A stretch of 16,005 bases of DNA from contig JAUPUA010000032.1 of assembly GCA_030917805.1 (NCBI GenBank), positions 1 through 16,005 of the forward strand, written 5' to 3'. Under the pieces are notes generated by a model. The model saw only the letters and a list, made by a program, of their open reading frames with translations, did no database searches and was not told where the DNA came from. Of this stretch, positions 7,759 to 14,512 are shown piece by piece. Each line of letters starts with the position of its first letter. Position 1 is the stretch's first letter. This DNA is from Patescibacteria group bacterium. GTDB taxonomy: Bacteria; Patescibacteriota; Saccharimonadia; Saccharimonadales; HK-STAS-PATE-42. The translations under genes were made by a program, and so were the position numbers.

Positions 7759-7764
7759 AAGGAG
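7759..7764 (+). promoter_or_regulatory. Shine-Dalgarno site of the small membrane protein gene
   Basis: AAGGAG lies 10 nt before the ATG at 7775. It supports translation of the short gene that follows the ABC exporter. Confidence 0.7.
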
Positions 7765-7774
7765 AATTAAAGTT

Positions 7775-8008
7775 ATGATTAAGAATAATAACAATAACAA
7801 TAACAATACTAAGGGAAAAGATACTGTAGCAAGAAGAGCTATGATAGTAACGATAGTAGTTGCTACTATCATTTTTTATCTAAAAACCTATGTGAGAGAC
7901 CAAACATCCCTAATCATAATATTATTTCTAATAGTTTTGTTCTCGCCACTTATAGTTATGTTGCTTATTCTACAGATTCGGAAGAATAACAGACTACTAA
8001 AGAAGTAG
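7775..8008 (+). CDS. Small two-helix membrane protein with an Asn-rich N-terminus
   Basis: A 77-aa protein of unknown function. Residues 4-11 are eight Asn in a row, encoded by an AAC/AAT microsatellite. Two hydrophobic stretches follow (about 22-37, AMIVTIVVATIIFYL, and 45-67, LIIILFLIVLFSPLIVMLL), separated by a short charged turn, with a basic tail (RKNNRLLKK). A good AAGGAG site and an 18-base gap from the ABC gene suggest co-expression and perhaps an accessory role. Its last 44 bases overlap the 3' end of the convergent ligase gene. I know no family for it. Confidence 0.6.
   Translation: MIKNNNNNNNNTKGKDTVARRAMIVTIVVATIIFYLKTYVRDQTSLIIILFLIVLFSPLIVMLLILQIRKNNRLLKK
7785..7808. repeat. 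AATAAC hexanucleotide microsatellite inside a coding region
   Basis: An AAT/AAC run containing three tandem AATAAC units encodes the poly-Asn tract of the small membrane protein. Because the unit is 6 bases, gain or loss of a unit would change the Asn count without shifting the frame. Confidence 0.7.
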
Positions 8009-9341
8009 CTAGTGCAGAGACTACCCACAAGTGCGTAATAGTTAACTCCCCAAAAGTGATACTTTGGATCAAGAACCCAAGCAAATAAATTCCAATTCCA
8101 ATAACAAAAACTTTTTCATGTTCGCTCAAGCTTAGCTTCTTCAAGTAACTCCTACTAAAACTGTTTCTTAAAATTGCACCTAAGAAGAATATGATCATCA
8201 AAAGCCCAACTAATCCATACTCCACCCAAACATCCAGTAACATAAAATTAGAGGTTGCCTCGAAGCCTTTTTCTGGCACCAAGCTTAAACCATGCTGACC
8301 AGCTCCAACACCAACTAGAATATTCTCAGGACTAGATTCAACTACTACCCAAGCATCTTCTCTTGCCTCGTCTCTAGAGTTGATTGAGTTCTGATCAGCC
8401 TCGTCCTCTTTAGAACCCCACGGCTTAATTGTCTCTAAATGCCCAACAATTGTAGAAAAGCCTTTCTCGTAAAGATGATCCTCGTCAGTTCCTTGTTTTC
8501 CTATAACAGAAGTTAGGCCAACAAGAAGCACCAGAGCAAGAACTCCACCAAGTGCTAACTTTGCTAGATCCTTAAGTTTAAGTCTCTCCTTAAGTTCTGT
8601 AAAGTTATAGGCTAGGCCTATCAAACCAATGAATACGCTGGCAACAATTGCTCCTCTGGCTAAACTTAATAAAATCGCCATGTAAATTAAGGTTATGATG
8701 CCGAATCTAGAGTAGATGCTTTTGATAAACTTTCCGGTTCTATCTGCCCACAATAAGCCTAGGGGTAAGAGTAGATAAAGCCCAAAATAAAGTGGCTCAA
8801 GTAAGGTAGAGTGCATTCTTGGCAACCCTAAACGCTCAGCAGTGTACTCCTCACGTATTCCAGTAAAGTTTGAACTTAATCCCAAGAGATCACCAAACCA
8901 CTGCCAAAACCCAAACCCAATCACCAACAAGGCAGATACAATCAGTGTTTTGTAAGTTAAGTTTAGGTAAGTCCTACCCCTACAGTTTCTAACCACAGAG
9001 TAAACTGCATAAAACGCCGCGACATTAAACCCTAAGATCAAATTAGACTTAAGCCCAAAAGTGGTGCTCTCAGACCAAATTAAGCTTAATAATGAGAATG
9101 CGAAGAAGAGCAGGGGAGCAATAACAAAACTCTTCCTGAACTCTTTGAACTTAAAACTTCTTAATAACCTAGGAGCTTCTAGCCCCACAAGTAGAGTTCC
9201 AACCAGGATACTAAGCTTAACAGTAAGTCCTGCAACATCAAAGCTCGGAATTCTCTCCAACGGCAAAACAAACACCAGAGCAAGAAGCAATCTCTCTCTA
9301 AAACTCAAAGCCGTATATTGTTCTAAAAATCTCTTAAGCAT
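7965..9341 (-). CDS. O-antigen ligase / polymerase family membrane protein (WaaL/Wzy-like)
   Basis: The 458-aa protein has about ten to twelve hydrophobic segments. A large hydrophilic loop (about residues 275-380) contains SRDEAREDAW and ENILVGVGAGQHG, the layout of O-antigen ligases and polysaccharide polymerases. AILLSLARGAIVA, before the loop, is another family hallmark. It would transfer or polymerise glycan from a polyprenyl carrier on the outer face of the membrane. Ligase and polymerase cannot be separated by sequence. The start at 9341 is preceded by only 35 bases after the kinase-like gene, so the two may share a transcript; TATACT on the minus strand in that gap could be a local -10. 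The gene ends inside the convergent small membrane gene, a 44-bp overlap. Confidence 0.85.
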   Translation of the reverse strand: MLKRFLEQYTALSFRERLLLALVFVLPLERIPSFDVAGLTVKLSILVGTLLVGLEAPRLLRSFKFKEFRKSFVIAPLLFFAFSLLSLIWSESTTFGLKSNLILGFNVAAFYAVYSVVRNCRGRTYLNLTYKTLIVSALLVIGFGFWQWFGDLLGLSSNFTGIREEYTAERLGLPRMHSTLLEPLYFGLYLLLPLGLLWADRTGKFIKSIYSRFGIITLIYMAILLSLARGAIVASVFIGLIGLAYNFTELKERLKLKDLAKLALGGVLALVLLVGLTSVIGKQGTDEDHLYEKGFSTIVGHLETIKPWGSKEDEADQNSINSRDEAREDAWVVVESSPENILVGVGAGQHGLSLVPEKGFEATSNFMLLDVWVEYGLVGLLMIIFFLGAILRNSFSRSYLKKLSLSEHEKVFVIGIGIYLLGFLIQSITFGELTITHLWVVSALATSLVVCYSSESVE

Positions 9342-9342
9342 C

Positions 9343-9358
9343 TTAAGCTTAAGTTTAG
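9343..9358. repeat. Fused pair of the iterated word (TTAAGCTTAA + TTAAGTTTAG)
   Basis: TTAAGCTTAA (9343-9352) overlaps TTAAGTTTAG (9349-9358) by four bases. The pair lies directly upstream of the ligase ATG, between the ligase and the kinase-like gene. Confidence 0.75.
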
Positions 9359-9376
9359 CAGAGAGTATAAGGTCCT

Positions 9377-10309
9377 CTAAAAAATCTCATTAATTTTGCG
9401 CGCCATAGCCTTATGTGCTTCTGATTCTGACCACATTAATCCCCTAGCAATTATATTTAAGCCAGTCCTTGTTACGTTATCAGTATTAACGCCAGTAGTG
9501 TCTAATACAATAGGTACACCTTCAGCTAAAGCATCTTCTAAGTCAGAGTCATTATGACGCTCAGCTAGACTTAATCTACCATCTTGCTCATTAAAAAGCA
9601 CAAACTCATCAGGCATTCCAACGCCATCCACTGGCCTGTCCTCATCCTGAAGCGCCCTTTTTCTTAATTCCTCATGAGTCTTAACTAGGGCAGGGTGTAC
9701 TTGCCACCCCTTTTCACCATACTCAACCTCTCCTCTACTAGACATCCTTCGATGTGCTGCCTCAATTGGGTCGACTACCATAACAAGACTCGCTAGAAGA
9801 TCAGCTCCAACCCTTGGCTTTCCTAGTACTCTTTCTTGTACAAACTGTCTCATCTCTCTGCCATCAAAAGCGACTAGAGGCTCTGACCACTTTGAAGCAA
9901 AATCCTCAAGCCATTTAACTTTCATATGCTTAGTGTATGTCCTAACGAAGCTAGAGCTACCGAACGAAGCTACTCTGTTAGAGACATCTCCACCATGAAG
10001 AACAGATTCATGGACATCCATTCCGAATAGAGAGAGACCTCTTTCAGAGTGCCCAAAATTCCCAGCATTATCCCATGCAACTAATCTATCTCGAAACACT
10101 TCATCGTCTGGACTTAGTCCTTCCATCATTGCCCTTAGGGTGATTGATCTATATGCACATCCGCTGTCGTAAGCTAAACCTCCTACTTGTCTGATTGCAT
10201 CAGCCATTGTTCCTTTTCCTGAGCTAGTACCAACTCTCTCCTGGTCTAAGACTCTTCCTCTTACGTCACTTCCTGCGTCAATTGTTACGATTGCTAGTCT
10301 TTCTGGCAT
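9377..10309 (-). CDS. cmk: Divergent cytidylate kinase-like protein with insertion and tail
   Basis: Cytidylate kinase phosphorylates (d)CMP using ATP. Recognisable parts: SSGKGTMADAIRQ (P-loop), YDSGCAYRSITLRAMMEG (like DTGAMYRAVTLKAL), GGDVSNRVASFGSSSFVR (like DVSNAVSxVAA), VAFDGREMRQF (like VVDGRDIGT), a lid ALQDEDRPVD (like RDxxDxxR) and IVLDTTG near the end. At 310 aa it is longer than the usual 220-230. About 14 extra residues separate the first strand (TIDAGS) from the P-loop, the usual first P-loop Gly is replaced (VGTSSGKGT), the region before and after the lid is expanded, and a 30-residue tail follows DTTG. It has its own TTGATA-N17-TAGAAT promoter and lies upstream of the ligase. 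Family membership is fairly sure; activity and substrate are not. Confidence 0.72.
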   Translation of the reverse strand: MPERLAIVTIDAGSDVRGRVLDQERVGTSSGKGTMADAIRQVGGLAYDSGCAYRSITLRAMMEGLSPDDEVFRDRLVAWDNAGNFGHSERGLSLFGMDVHESVLHGGDVSNRVASFGSSSFVRTYTKHMKVKWLEDFASKWSEPLVAFDGREMRQFVQERVLGKPRVGADLLASLVMVVDPIEAAHRRMSSRGEVEYGEKGWQVHPALVKTHEELRKRALQDEDRPVDGVGMPDEFVLFNEQDGRLSLAERHNDSDLEDALAEGVPIVLDTTGVNTDNVTRTGLNIIARGLMWSESEAHKAMARKINEIF

Positions 10310-10332
10310 ATTCTTAGTATTAATCTAAACTT

Positions 10333-10361
10333 ATTCTACCACAATAGTTAGTATATATCAA
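10333..10361 (-). promoter_or_regulatory. Sigma-70-like promoter of the cytidylate kinase-like gene
   Basis: On the minus strand TTGATA (10361-10356), 17 bases and TAGAAT (10338-10333) form a near-consensus promoter. Initiation would fall about 17 nt before the ATG at 10309. It is divergent from the sugar transferase promoter in the same 103-bp gap. Confidence 0.65.
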
Positions 10362-10366
10362 TGAGC

Positions 10367-10376
10367 TTAAGCTTAA
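10367..10376. repeat. TTAAGCTTAA iterated palindrome between divergent promoters
   Basis: Exact copy lying between the minus-strand -35 (10356-10361) and the plus-strand extended -10 (10386-10394). It occupies the -35 zone of the sugar transferase promoter. Confidence 0.75.
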
Positions 10377-10385
10377 GTTCAAAAA

Positions 10386-10394
10386 TGGTACAAT
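10386..10394 (+). promoter_or_regulatory. Extended -10 promoter of the sugar transferase (TGGTACAAT)
   Basis: TGnTACAAT ends 18 bases before the ATG at 10413, giving a leader of roughly 12 nt. There is no good -35 hexamer, as often found with extended -10 promoters. No Shine-Dalgarno site follows. Confidence 0.55.
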
Positions 10395-10412
10395 GTTTAG
10401 CTATAAATAACT

Positions 10413-11870
10413 ATGCGACAAAAGTTTCAACTTCTTTATAATTTAGCCTTAATATTTAGCGATGCATTGGCTATTCTTGCCTCATTCTCTGTGGCCTACA
10501 TCTTAAGAGTTCAAATTGATACAAGACCAATCCTAAATCCAATATCCGCAAAAAGCTATCTTTTGATTTACCTCTCTGTTCTACCTTTTTGGCTTGGAAT
10601 CATGGCCTCGGTTGGCCTATATAAAAGAAGTTTCTATCACAGGTTTGTTAAAGAGTTTGTTGCTCTCGCAGTTACGTCACTAATAGGTATAATGGCGCTC
10701 ATAACTTTAGATTTTGCCCTGGATCGACCACTCTTCCCAGCCAGACTTGTTCCGGTTTATGCCTTTGGCTTAAGTTTAGGCTTCTTATGGCTAGGACGTT
10801 TAGTTCTACGTTTCATTAAATTTATGGCCGCAAGGTCAGGCAAGGGTTTAACCCGCGTTCTAATTATCGGTAATGGCGACATTGCTCCAAAACTCTATAA
10901 CAATCTAACTGGCAATAAGAATTATGAATACCGTTTAGAAGGAATCTGGATGCCAGAGCTTAAAGCCAACAAGATTAGAGATTTCAAACCGAGTAAGGAT
11001 CATCTGATTACCAACTTCTCCGCAGCTCTCAAACGAATTAGCGGACGCCACGTTGATCTTATTGTCCAGACAGAAGTTCTAGATGACGAGCGAAATTATC
11101 AGCTGACTTCTGCAGTAGAGGCTGCCCACGCTCGCTATAAACTCATCCCCTCTAACTCATCTTTATACGGAGTTAAAACCACCACAGACCTGTTCTTTGG
11201 AGTTCCTAGCCTAGATGTTCACATCACTCCCCTTGTTGGATGGAACACCGTCCTAAAGAGGATATTTGACATAACCTTAAGCTTAATTCTTCTCATAGTT
11301 GCAGTCATTCCTATGATCATCCTGGCTATTCTTGTTAAACTTAGTGATTTTAGGGGCCCAGTATTCTATAAACATGCAAGAGTTACCCGATTTGGCCAGA
11401 CGTTCTATATCTATAAATTTAGAAGCATGTACTGGAAGTATTGCACTGGTGGCAAGAAGACAAACCAGCAAGTGTTTAGAGAAATGGGAAGAGAAGATCT
11501 ACTTCATGAGTGGGAGACAACCCAAAAACTTAAAAATGACCCGCGCATAACTCCTTTAGGGAAGTTTCTGCGCAAAACTAGTCTAGATGAGCTTCCGCAG
11601 CTCATAAACGTTCTACAAGGTAAATTAAGCTTAATTGGCCCAAGAGCAATAACCAAAGAAGAACTCATAAGATATAAAGCCTCAAGGGATAAGTTCTTAA
11701 GTGTAAAGCCAGGTATTACAGGACTTTGGCAGGTGTCTGGACGCAATAATTTAGGCTACGAAGATCGCGTTAAACTAGATGTCTACTACGTACAAAACTG
11801 GAGCCTCTGGCTAGATATCAAAATCCTATTCAAAACAATTGGTGTAGTTTTAACTAGATCTGGTGAGTAA
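10413..11870 (+). CDS. Polyprenyl glycosylphosphotransferase (WbaP/CpsE-type initiating sugar transferase)
   Basis: Starts surface-glycan synthesis by moving a sugar-1-phosphate from a nucleotide sugar to undecaprenyl phosphate. The 485-aa protein has four N-terminal membrane segments (about 1-125), a nucleotide-binding-like middle (TRVLIIGNGDIA, about 145) and a C-terminal bacterial sugar transferase domain from about 275: KRIFDITLSLILLI, GPVFYKHARVTRFGQTFYIYKFRSM, DPRITPLGKFLRKTSLDELPQL, LSLIGPRA, KPGITGLWQVSGRN and YVQNWSLWLDIKILF. All signature segments of the catalytic domain are intact. The sugar cannot be told from sequence. Its stop overlaps or abuts the next glycosyltransferase start, so the two are probably translated together. 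Confidence 0.95.
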   Translation: MRQKFQLLYNLALIFSDALAILASFSVAYILRVQIDTRPILNPISAKSYLLIYLSVLPFWLGIMASVGLYKRSFYHRFVKEFVALAVTSLIGIMALITLDFALDRPLFPARLVPVYAFGLSLGFLWLGRLVLRFIKFMAARSGKGLTRVLIIGNGDIAPKLYNNLTGNKNYEYRLEGIWMPELKANKIRDFKPSKDHLITNFSAALKRISGRHVDLIVQTEVLDDERNYQLTSAVEAAHARYKLIPSNSSLYGVKTTTDLFFGVPSLDVHITPLVGWNTVLKRIFDITLSLILLIVAVIPMIILAILVKLSDFRGPVFYKHARVTRFGQTFYIYKFRSMYWKYCTGGKKTNQQVFREMGREDLLHEWETTQKLKNDPRITPLGKFLRKTSLDELPQLINVLQGKLSLIGPRAITKEELIRYKASRDKFLSVKPGITGLWQVSGRNNLGYEDRVKLDVYYVQNWSLWLDIKILFKTIGVVLTRSGE

Positions 11871-11874
11871 AGAT

Positions 11875-13005
11875 ATGTCTAAAAAAGAGCCTAAAATTGC
11901 ACTAGTACACGATTGGCTAACTAACATGCGCGGAGGCGAAAGAGTCCTTCTTGCCATGAAAAAGGCCTTCCCTAAAGCCGACATTTACACCTCTGTATAC
12001 GAACCAGAGAAGCTTCCTGAATTTGATAAATATAAAAGCCAGATCAGGACAACTTGGCTTCAAAAACTTCCTAAAAAACTACGCAACTTCCATCAACTCT
12101 TTCCAGTAATTAGAGTCATTGCCTTTAGATCAATTAAGCTTAATGATTACGACATTATCATCTCGGATACAAGCTCGGATGCAAAGCAAGTTAAAGCTGG
12201 CGAGAACACCAAACATATCTGCTACTGCTTCACCCCAACTCGCTACTACTGGTCGCACTACAATGATTATAAAAAAGACCCAGGATTTGGCAAGCTCAAC
12301 ATCCTAATAAAACCAATAATCCCACCATTTGTCTGGCTAATGCGAAAGTTTGATTATTCTGCAGCCAGCAGAGTTACTCAGTTTGTAGCCATATCATCAA
12401 AAGTTCAAAAAAGAATCCAAAAATACTATAAGCGAGAATCTACCGTAATATTTCCTCCAACAGATACTCACCTTATTAAGCTTAATTCTGATATTAAAAA
12501 TAGGGCAGGTTACGTCGTTTTTGGAGCTCAAGTTGCCTACAAACGTGCAGATTTAGCCATTCAAGCCTGCATTAAGCTTAAGTTAGACCTAACTCTCATT
12601 GGTAATGGTTCTGAGCACCAAAAGCTCAAAGAGCTAGCTTCTGGCCACGATAATATTAAGTTTAGAACTGATGTTGATGACAAAGAGAAATCTGAGCTAC
12701 TCGGAACCTTTAAGGCAATGATCTTCCCTCAAGAAGAAGATTACGGAATCTCTGCCATAGAATGCATGGCCGCCGGAACTCCAGTTATTGCCTACAAAAA
12801 AGGTGGAGCCAGAGATTACATCTCTCCAGAATCTGGAGTCTTCTTTAAAGAGCAAACCCTAGAATCTCTTGTTGATATTCTCAAAAGGTTTGAGGCTGGA
12901 GAGTTCGAGCACGAGCCAAGTAAAGTTCGCGAGCAAGCCCTTAAGTTTAGTAAAGAAGAATTTATAACTAAGATTCGACAGTTGGTTGATCAACCTCAGG
13001 ACTAG
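11875..13005 (+). CDS. Glycosyltransferase family 4 (mannosyltransferase WbaZ-like)
   Basis: A GT-B fold enzyme that adds a sugar to the lipid-linked acceptor. The N-terminus LVHDWLTNMRGGERVLLAM is typical of WbaZ-like GT4 proteins. The C-terminal donor-binding half contains YVVFGAQVAYKRADLAIQA and the E-X7-E-like region EEDYGISAIECMAAGTPVIAYKKGGARDYI. With the ATG at 11875 it is 376 aa; GGTGA at 11862-11866 is a weak ribosome site 8 nt upstream. A GTG at 11863, overlapping the previous stop, would add four residues (MSKD) and is an alternative start. The gene carries three exact TTAAGCTTAA words, each read as Ile-Lys-Leu. Its 3' end overlaps the convergent orphan gene by 38 bp. Family sure; donor sugar unknown. 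Confidence 0.93.
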   Translation: MSKKEPKIALVHDWLTNMRGGERVLLAMKKAFPKADIYTSVYEPEKLPEFDKYKSQIRTTWLQKLPKKLRNFHQLFPVIRVIAFRSIKLNDYDIIISDTSSDAKQVKAGENTKHICYCFTPTRYYWSHYNDYKKDPGFGKLNILIKPIIPPFVWLMRKFDYSAASRVTQFVAISSKVQKRIQKYYKRESTVIFPPTDTHLIKLNSDIKNRAGYVVFGAQVAYKRADLAIQACIKLKLDLTLIGNGSEHQKLKELASGHDNIKFRTDVDDKEKSELLGTFKAMIFPQEEDYGISAIECMAAGTPVIAYKKGGARDYISPESGVFFKEQTLESLVDILKRFEAGEFEHEPSKVREQALKFSKEEFITKIRQLVDQPQD

Positions 13006-13465
13006 GCGGTACCCACAATCCATCGCTCGCACAAGTCCAACCCTCAAATCTGCTTAGGTATCCTTCCATAGTACTGGCAATTGTAGAAGAGGCTTTAAAA
13101 ATATTTCTTGTGGTGTCAAGTTTCAAAATTGTGCTAAATTCATTACTAACCACTAGAGTGATAGCATTTCCTGTAGGGTCACTCCTACGTACAAATGCGG
13201 ATACTTGATTATTTCCAGGTTCGTAGAAGGATATACCGTAATATGGATGTTCTCCTAGGGATACTGAGACTAAACCAGGCATCCAATTTGGTTCATAGGT
13301 CCACATAAACCCTGAATTACTTTTGAGTTCTCCTTTTTCAGTTGCCGCCCAACACAATCTTGCAAGAGTATGACTCCTACCCTGTATAGGATCAGTAGGT
13401 ACTCTGAACTCACCACTAAGTGCAATGGCCACTCGCGGATTTAATTTATCTATAGGGTGTTCCAT
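12968..13465 (-). CDS. Orphan 165-aa protein of unknown function
   Basis: I do not recognise this protein. It has no membrane segment or clear signal peptide. The sequence is rich in Ser, Gly, Pro and aromatic residues with several short beta-like stretches (LVSVSLG, YYGISFYEPG, AITLVVSNEF, TILKLDTT), suggesting a soluble beta-rich fold, with a Pro-rich end (WVPPSPEVDQPTVES). Evidence for a real gene is a near-consensus promoter (TTGACA) upstream, an inverted repeat at the expected transcription start, and an ATG at a sensible distance (about 18 nt). Its last 38 bases overlap the 3' end of the glycosyltransferase gene. It contains no copy of the iterated word. The product cannot be assigned to the glycan pathway on present evidence. 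Confidence 0.6.
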   Translation of the reverse strand: MEHPIDKLNPRVAIALSGEFRVPTDPIQGRSHTLARLCWAATEKGELKSNSGFMWTYEPNWMPGLVSVSLGEHPYYGISFYEPGNNQVSAFVRRSDPTGNAITLVVSNEFSTILKLDTTRNIFKASSTIASTMEGYLSRFEGWTCASDGLWVPPSPEVDQPTVES

Positions 13466-13469
13466 ATGT

Positions 13470-13489
13470 AATTCAAACTATTTTGAATT
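13470..13489. promoter_or_regulatory. Inverted repeat at the start of the orphan gene (candidate operator or mRNA hairpin)
   Basis: AATTCAAA (13470-13477), CTAT, TTTGAATT (13482-13489) is a perfect 8-bp inverted repeat. It lies between the -10 and the ATG of the orphan gene and covers the expected transcription start, a classic repressor position. A 5' mRNA hairpin is the alternative reading. Confidence 0.55.
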
Positions 13490-13519
13490 ATTCTATAAGT
13501 ACAAACTACTATATGTCAA
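13490..13519 (-). promoter_or_regulatory. Near-consensus promoter of the orphan gene
   Basis: On the minus strand TTGACA (13519-13514) is followed after 16 bases by TATAGA (13497-13492) or after 18 bases by TAGAAT (13495-13490). The perfect -35 is the strongest seen on this strand. The -35 boxes of this promoter and the divergent rpsP promoter are only 3 bases apart. Confidence 0.7.
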
Positions 13520-13522
13520 GCG

Positions 13523-13552
13523 TTTACAGGTGGGCTAAGCTTAATGTATAAT
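13523..13552 (+). promoter_or_regulatory. Promoter of rpsP (TTTACA-N18-TATAAT)
   Basis: TTTACA (13523-13528) and a perfect TATAAT (13547-13552) are separated by 18 bases. The spacer holds one copy of the iterated word (CTAAGCTTAA, 13535-13544). Initiation would give a leader of about 47 nt before the ATG at 13606. Confidence 0.75.
13535..13544. repeat. CTAAGCTTAA copy of the iterated word inside the rpsP promoter spacer
   Basis: A nine-of-ten match to the palindrome TTAAGCTTAA, lying exactly between the -35 and -10 boxes of the rpsP promoter. Confidence 0.65.
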
Positions 13553-13605
13553 CAACATTAATCCTCGAGACAAAAAATAACAATAAGGAAATAAGAGAAT
13601 AACAA

Positions 13606-14031
13606 ATGCTAGTAATCAGACTTCAAAGAAGAGGACGTAAGGGTTTAGCCATGTACCGCATGGTTGTGCAAGATAAGCGAACTCACCCCTCAAAAGAAAA
13701 AGTAGTGGCCCGTCTTGGAAACTACAACCCACACACAAAAGAACTTAACTTAGATAATGAATTAGCTCAAAAGTATTTAGATGCTGGTGCACAACCATCT
13801 CCTAGGTCTGTAAAGCTCCTTAAGCTATCGGGAGTTAAGCTGCCAGCTTGGGTTAAAGAAGTTGCTAATAAGCCTCGTACAACCAGAAACGCTGAAAAGT
13901 TGAGAAAGAATCAACCAAAAGAAGAGGTAGCCGAAGCTCCGGCAGAATCAGAAGAAACCTCTGAGACAGAGGTAGAGACCACTGAAGAAACTACTGAGGC
14001 CTCCAAAGAAGAGACTTCCACCGAAGCCTAG
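13606..14031 (+). CDS. rpsP: 30S ribosomal protein S16 with an acidic C-terminal extension
   Basis: Ribosomal protein S16, an early assembly protein of the 30S body. The start MLVIRLQRRGRKGLAMYRMVVQDKR and ARLGNYNP are diagnostic. The core occupies about the first 85 residues, the normal family length. A further 56 residues follow: a basic linker (NKPRTTRNAEKLRKNQPK), then a Glu/Thr/Ser-rich acidic tail. The total is 141 aa. It has its own strong promoter and is followed after 51 bases by khpA, the usual neighbour. rimM and trmD, often next in this operon, are not here; trmD lies with recR. A weak AAGGA element lies too far upstream (16 nt) to be a good Shine-Dalgarno site. Confidence 0.95.
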   Translation: MLVIRLQRRGRKGLAMYRMVVQDKRTHPSKEKVVARLGNYNPHTKELNLDNELAQKYLDAGAQPSPRSVKLLKLSGVKLPAWVKEVANKPRTTRNAEKLRKNQPKEEVAEAPAESEETSETEVETTEETTEASKEETSTEA

Positions 14032-14043
14032 TAATAAGCTAAA

Positions 14044-14053
14044 CTAAGCTTAA
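14044..14053. repeat. CTAAGCTTAA copy of the iterated word between rpsP and khpA
   Basis: A nine-of-ten match to TTAAGCTTAA in the 51-base rpsP-khpA gap. Related fragments (AAGCTAAACTAAGC) surround it. Confidence 0.65.
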
Positions 14054-14082
14054 GTAAACCTAACGAGTCCCACTAAAAGACC

Positions 14083-14481
14083 ATGGAAACCACAATTGAC
14101 CAAAACTTTGTTGAATTTATTGCAAAACAGTTAGTAGATAATGAGGACGATGTACAGGTAGAGCGCGTAGTTGATGAAAGAGGAGTACTACTTACACTCT
14201 ACGTAAACCCAGCAGATCTTGGCAGAGTAATCGGTAAAAGAGGTGCTATTGCCGAAAGCATTAGGACTCTTTTACGTTCTTTAGGAATCAAGAATAACGC
14301 CCACTATAACCTAAAGATTGCTGATACAGATGGAGGTTCCGGCTCAACAATTCAACCTCAAAAAGATCAATACGATTATAGTGTGGATAACCCTACCCCG
14401 GAAACAGTTCAAAACAATGAGGAATCAGAGTCTGATTTTGTTAAGAATACCCGTCAAGAACTTGCAGATTTAGAAGGATAA
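14083..14481 (+). CDS. khpA: KhpA-type KH-domain RNA-binding protein with C-terminal extension
   Basis: A small type II KH-domain protein that binds RNA and, in Firmicutes, partners with KhpB/Jag in controlling cell elongation. The core (residues about 5-80) has FVEFIAKQLVDNEDDV, VNPADLGRVIGKRGAIAESIRTLL with the GXXG loop GKRG at 51-54, and YNLKIAD. It is 132 aa; the usual length is about 75-85, so about 50 polar, acidic residues are added at the C-terminus. The position after rpsP is the standard one. No Shine-Dalgarno site precedes the ATG. A small hairpin with a T-run (14492-14512) and then a structured RNA follow the stop. Confidence 0.92.
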   Translation: METTIDQNFVEFIAKQLVDNEDDVQVERVVDERGVLLTLYVNPADLGRVIGKRGAIAESIRTLLRSLGIKNNAHYNLKIADTDGGSGSTIQPQKDQYDYSVDNPTPETVQNNEESESDFVKNTRQELADLEG

Positions 14482-14491
14482 CTGGTAACAT

Positions 14492-14512
14492 AAGCAGTAA
14501 GTACTTGCTTTT
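14492..14512 (+). terminator. Weak terminator-like hairpin after khpA
   Basis: AAGCA (14492-14496) pairs with TGCTT (14506-14510) around a 9-nt loop, and TTTT follows. The stem is only 5 bp, so termination would be partial. It may separate the rpsP-khpA transcript from the downstream RNA. Confidence 0.3.

Noticed and set aside
11283..11746. Open frames inside the sugar transferase on either strand
   Set aside because: They lie wholly within a well-conserved gene, have no promoter or ribosome site and no recognisable product.
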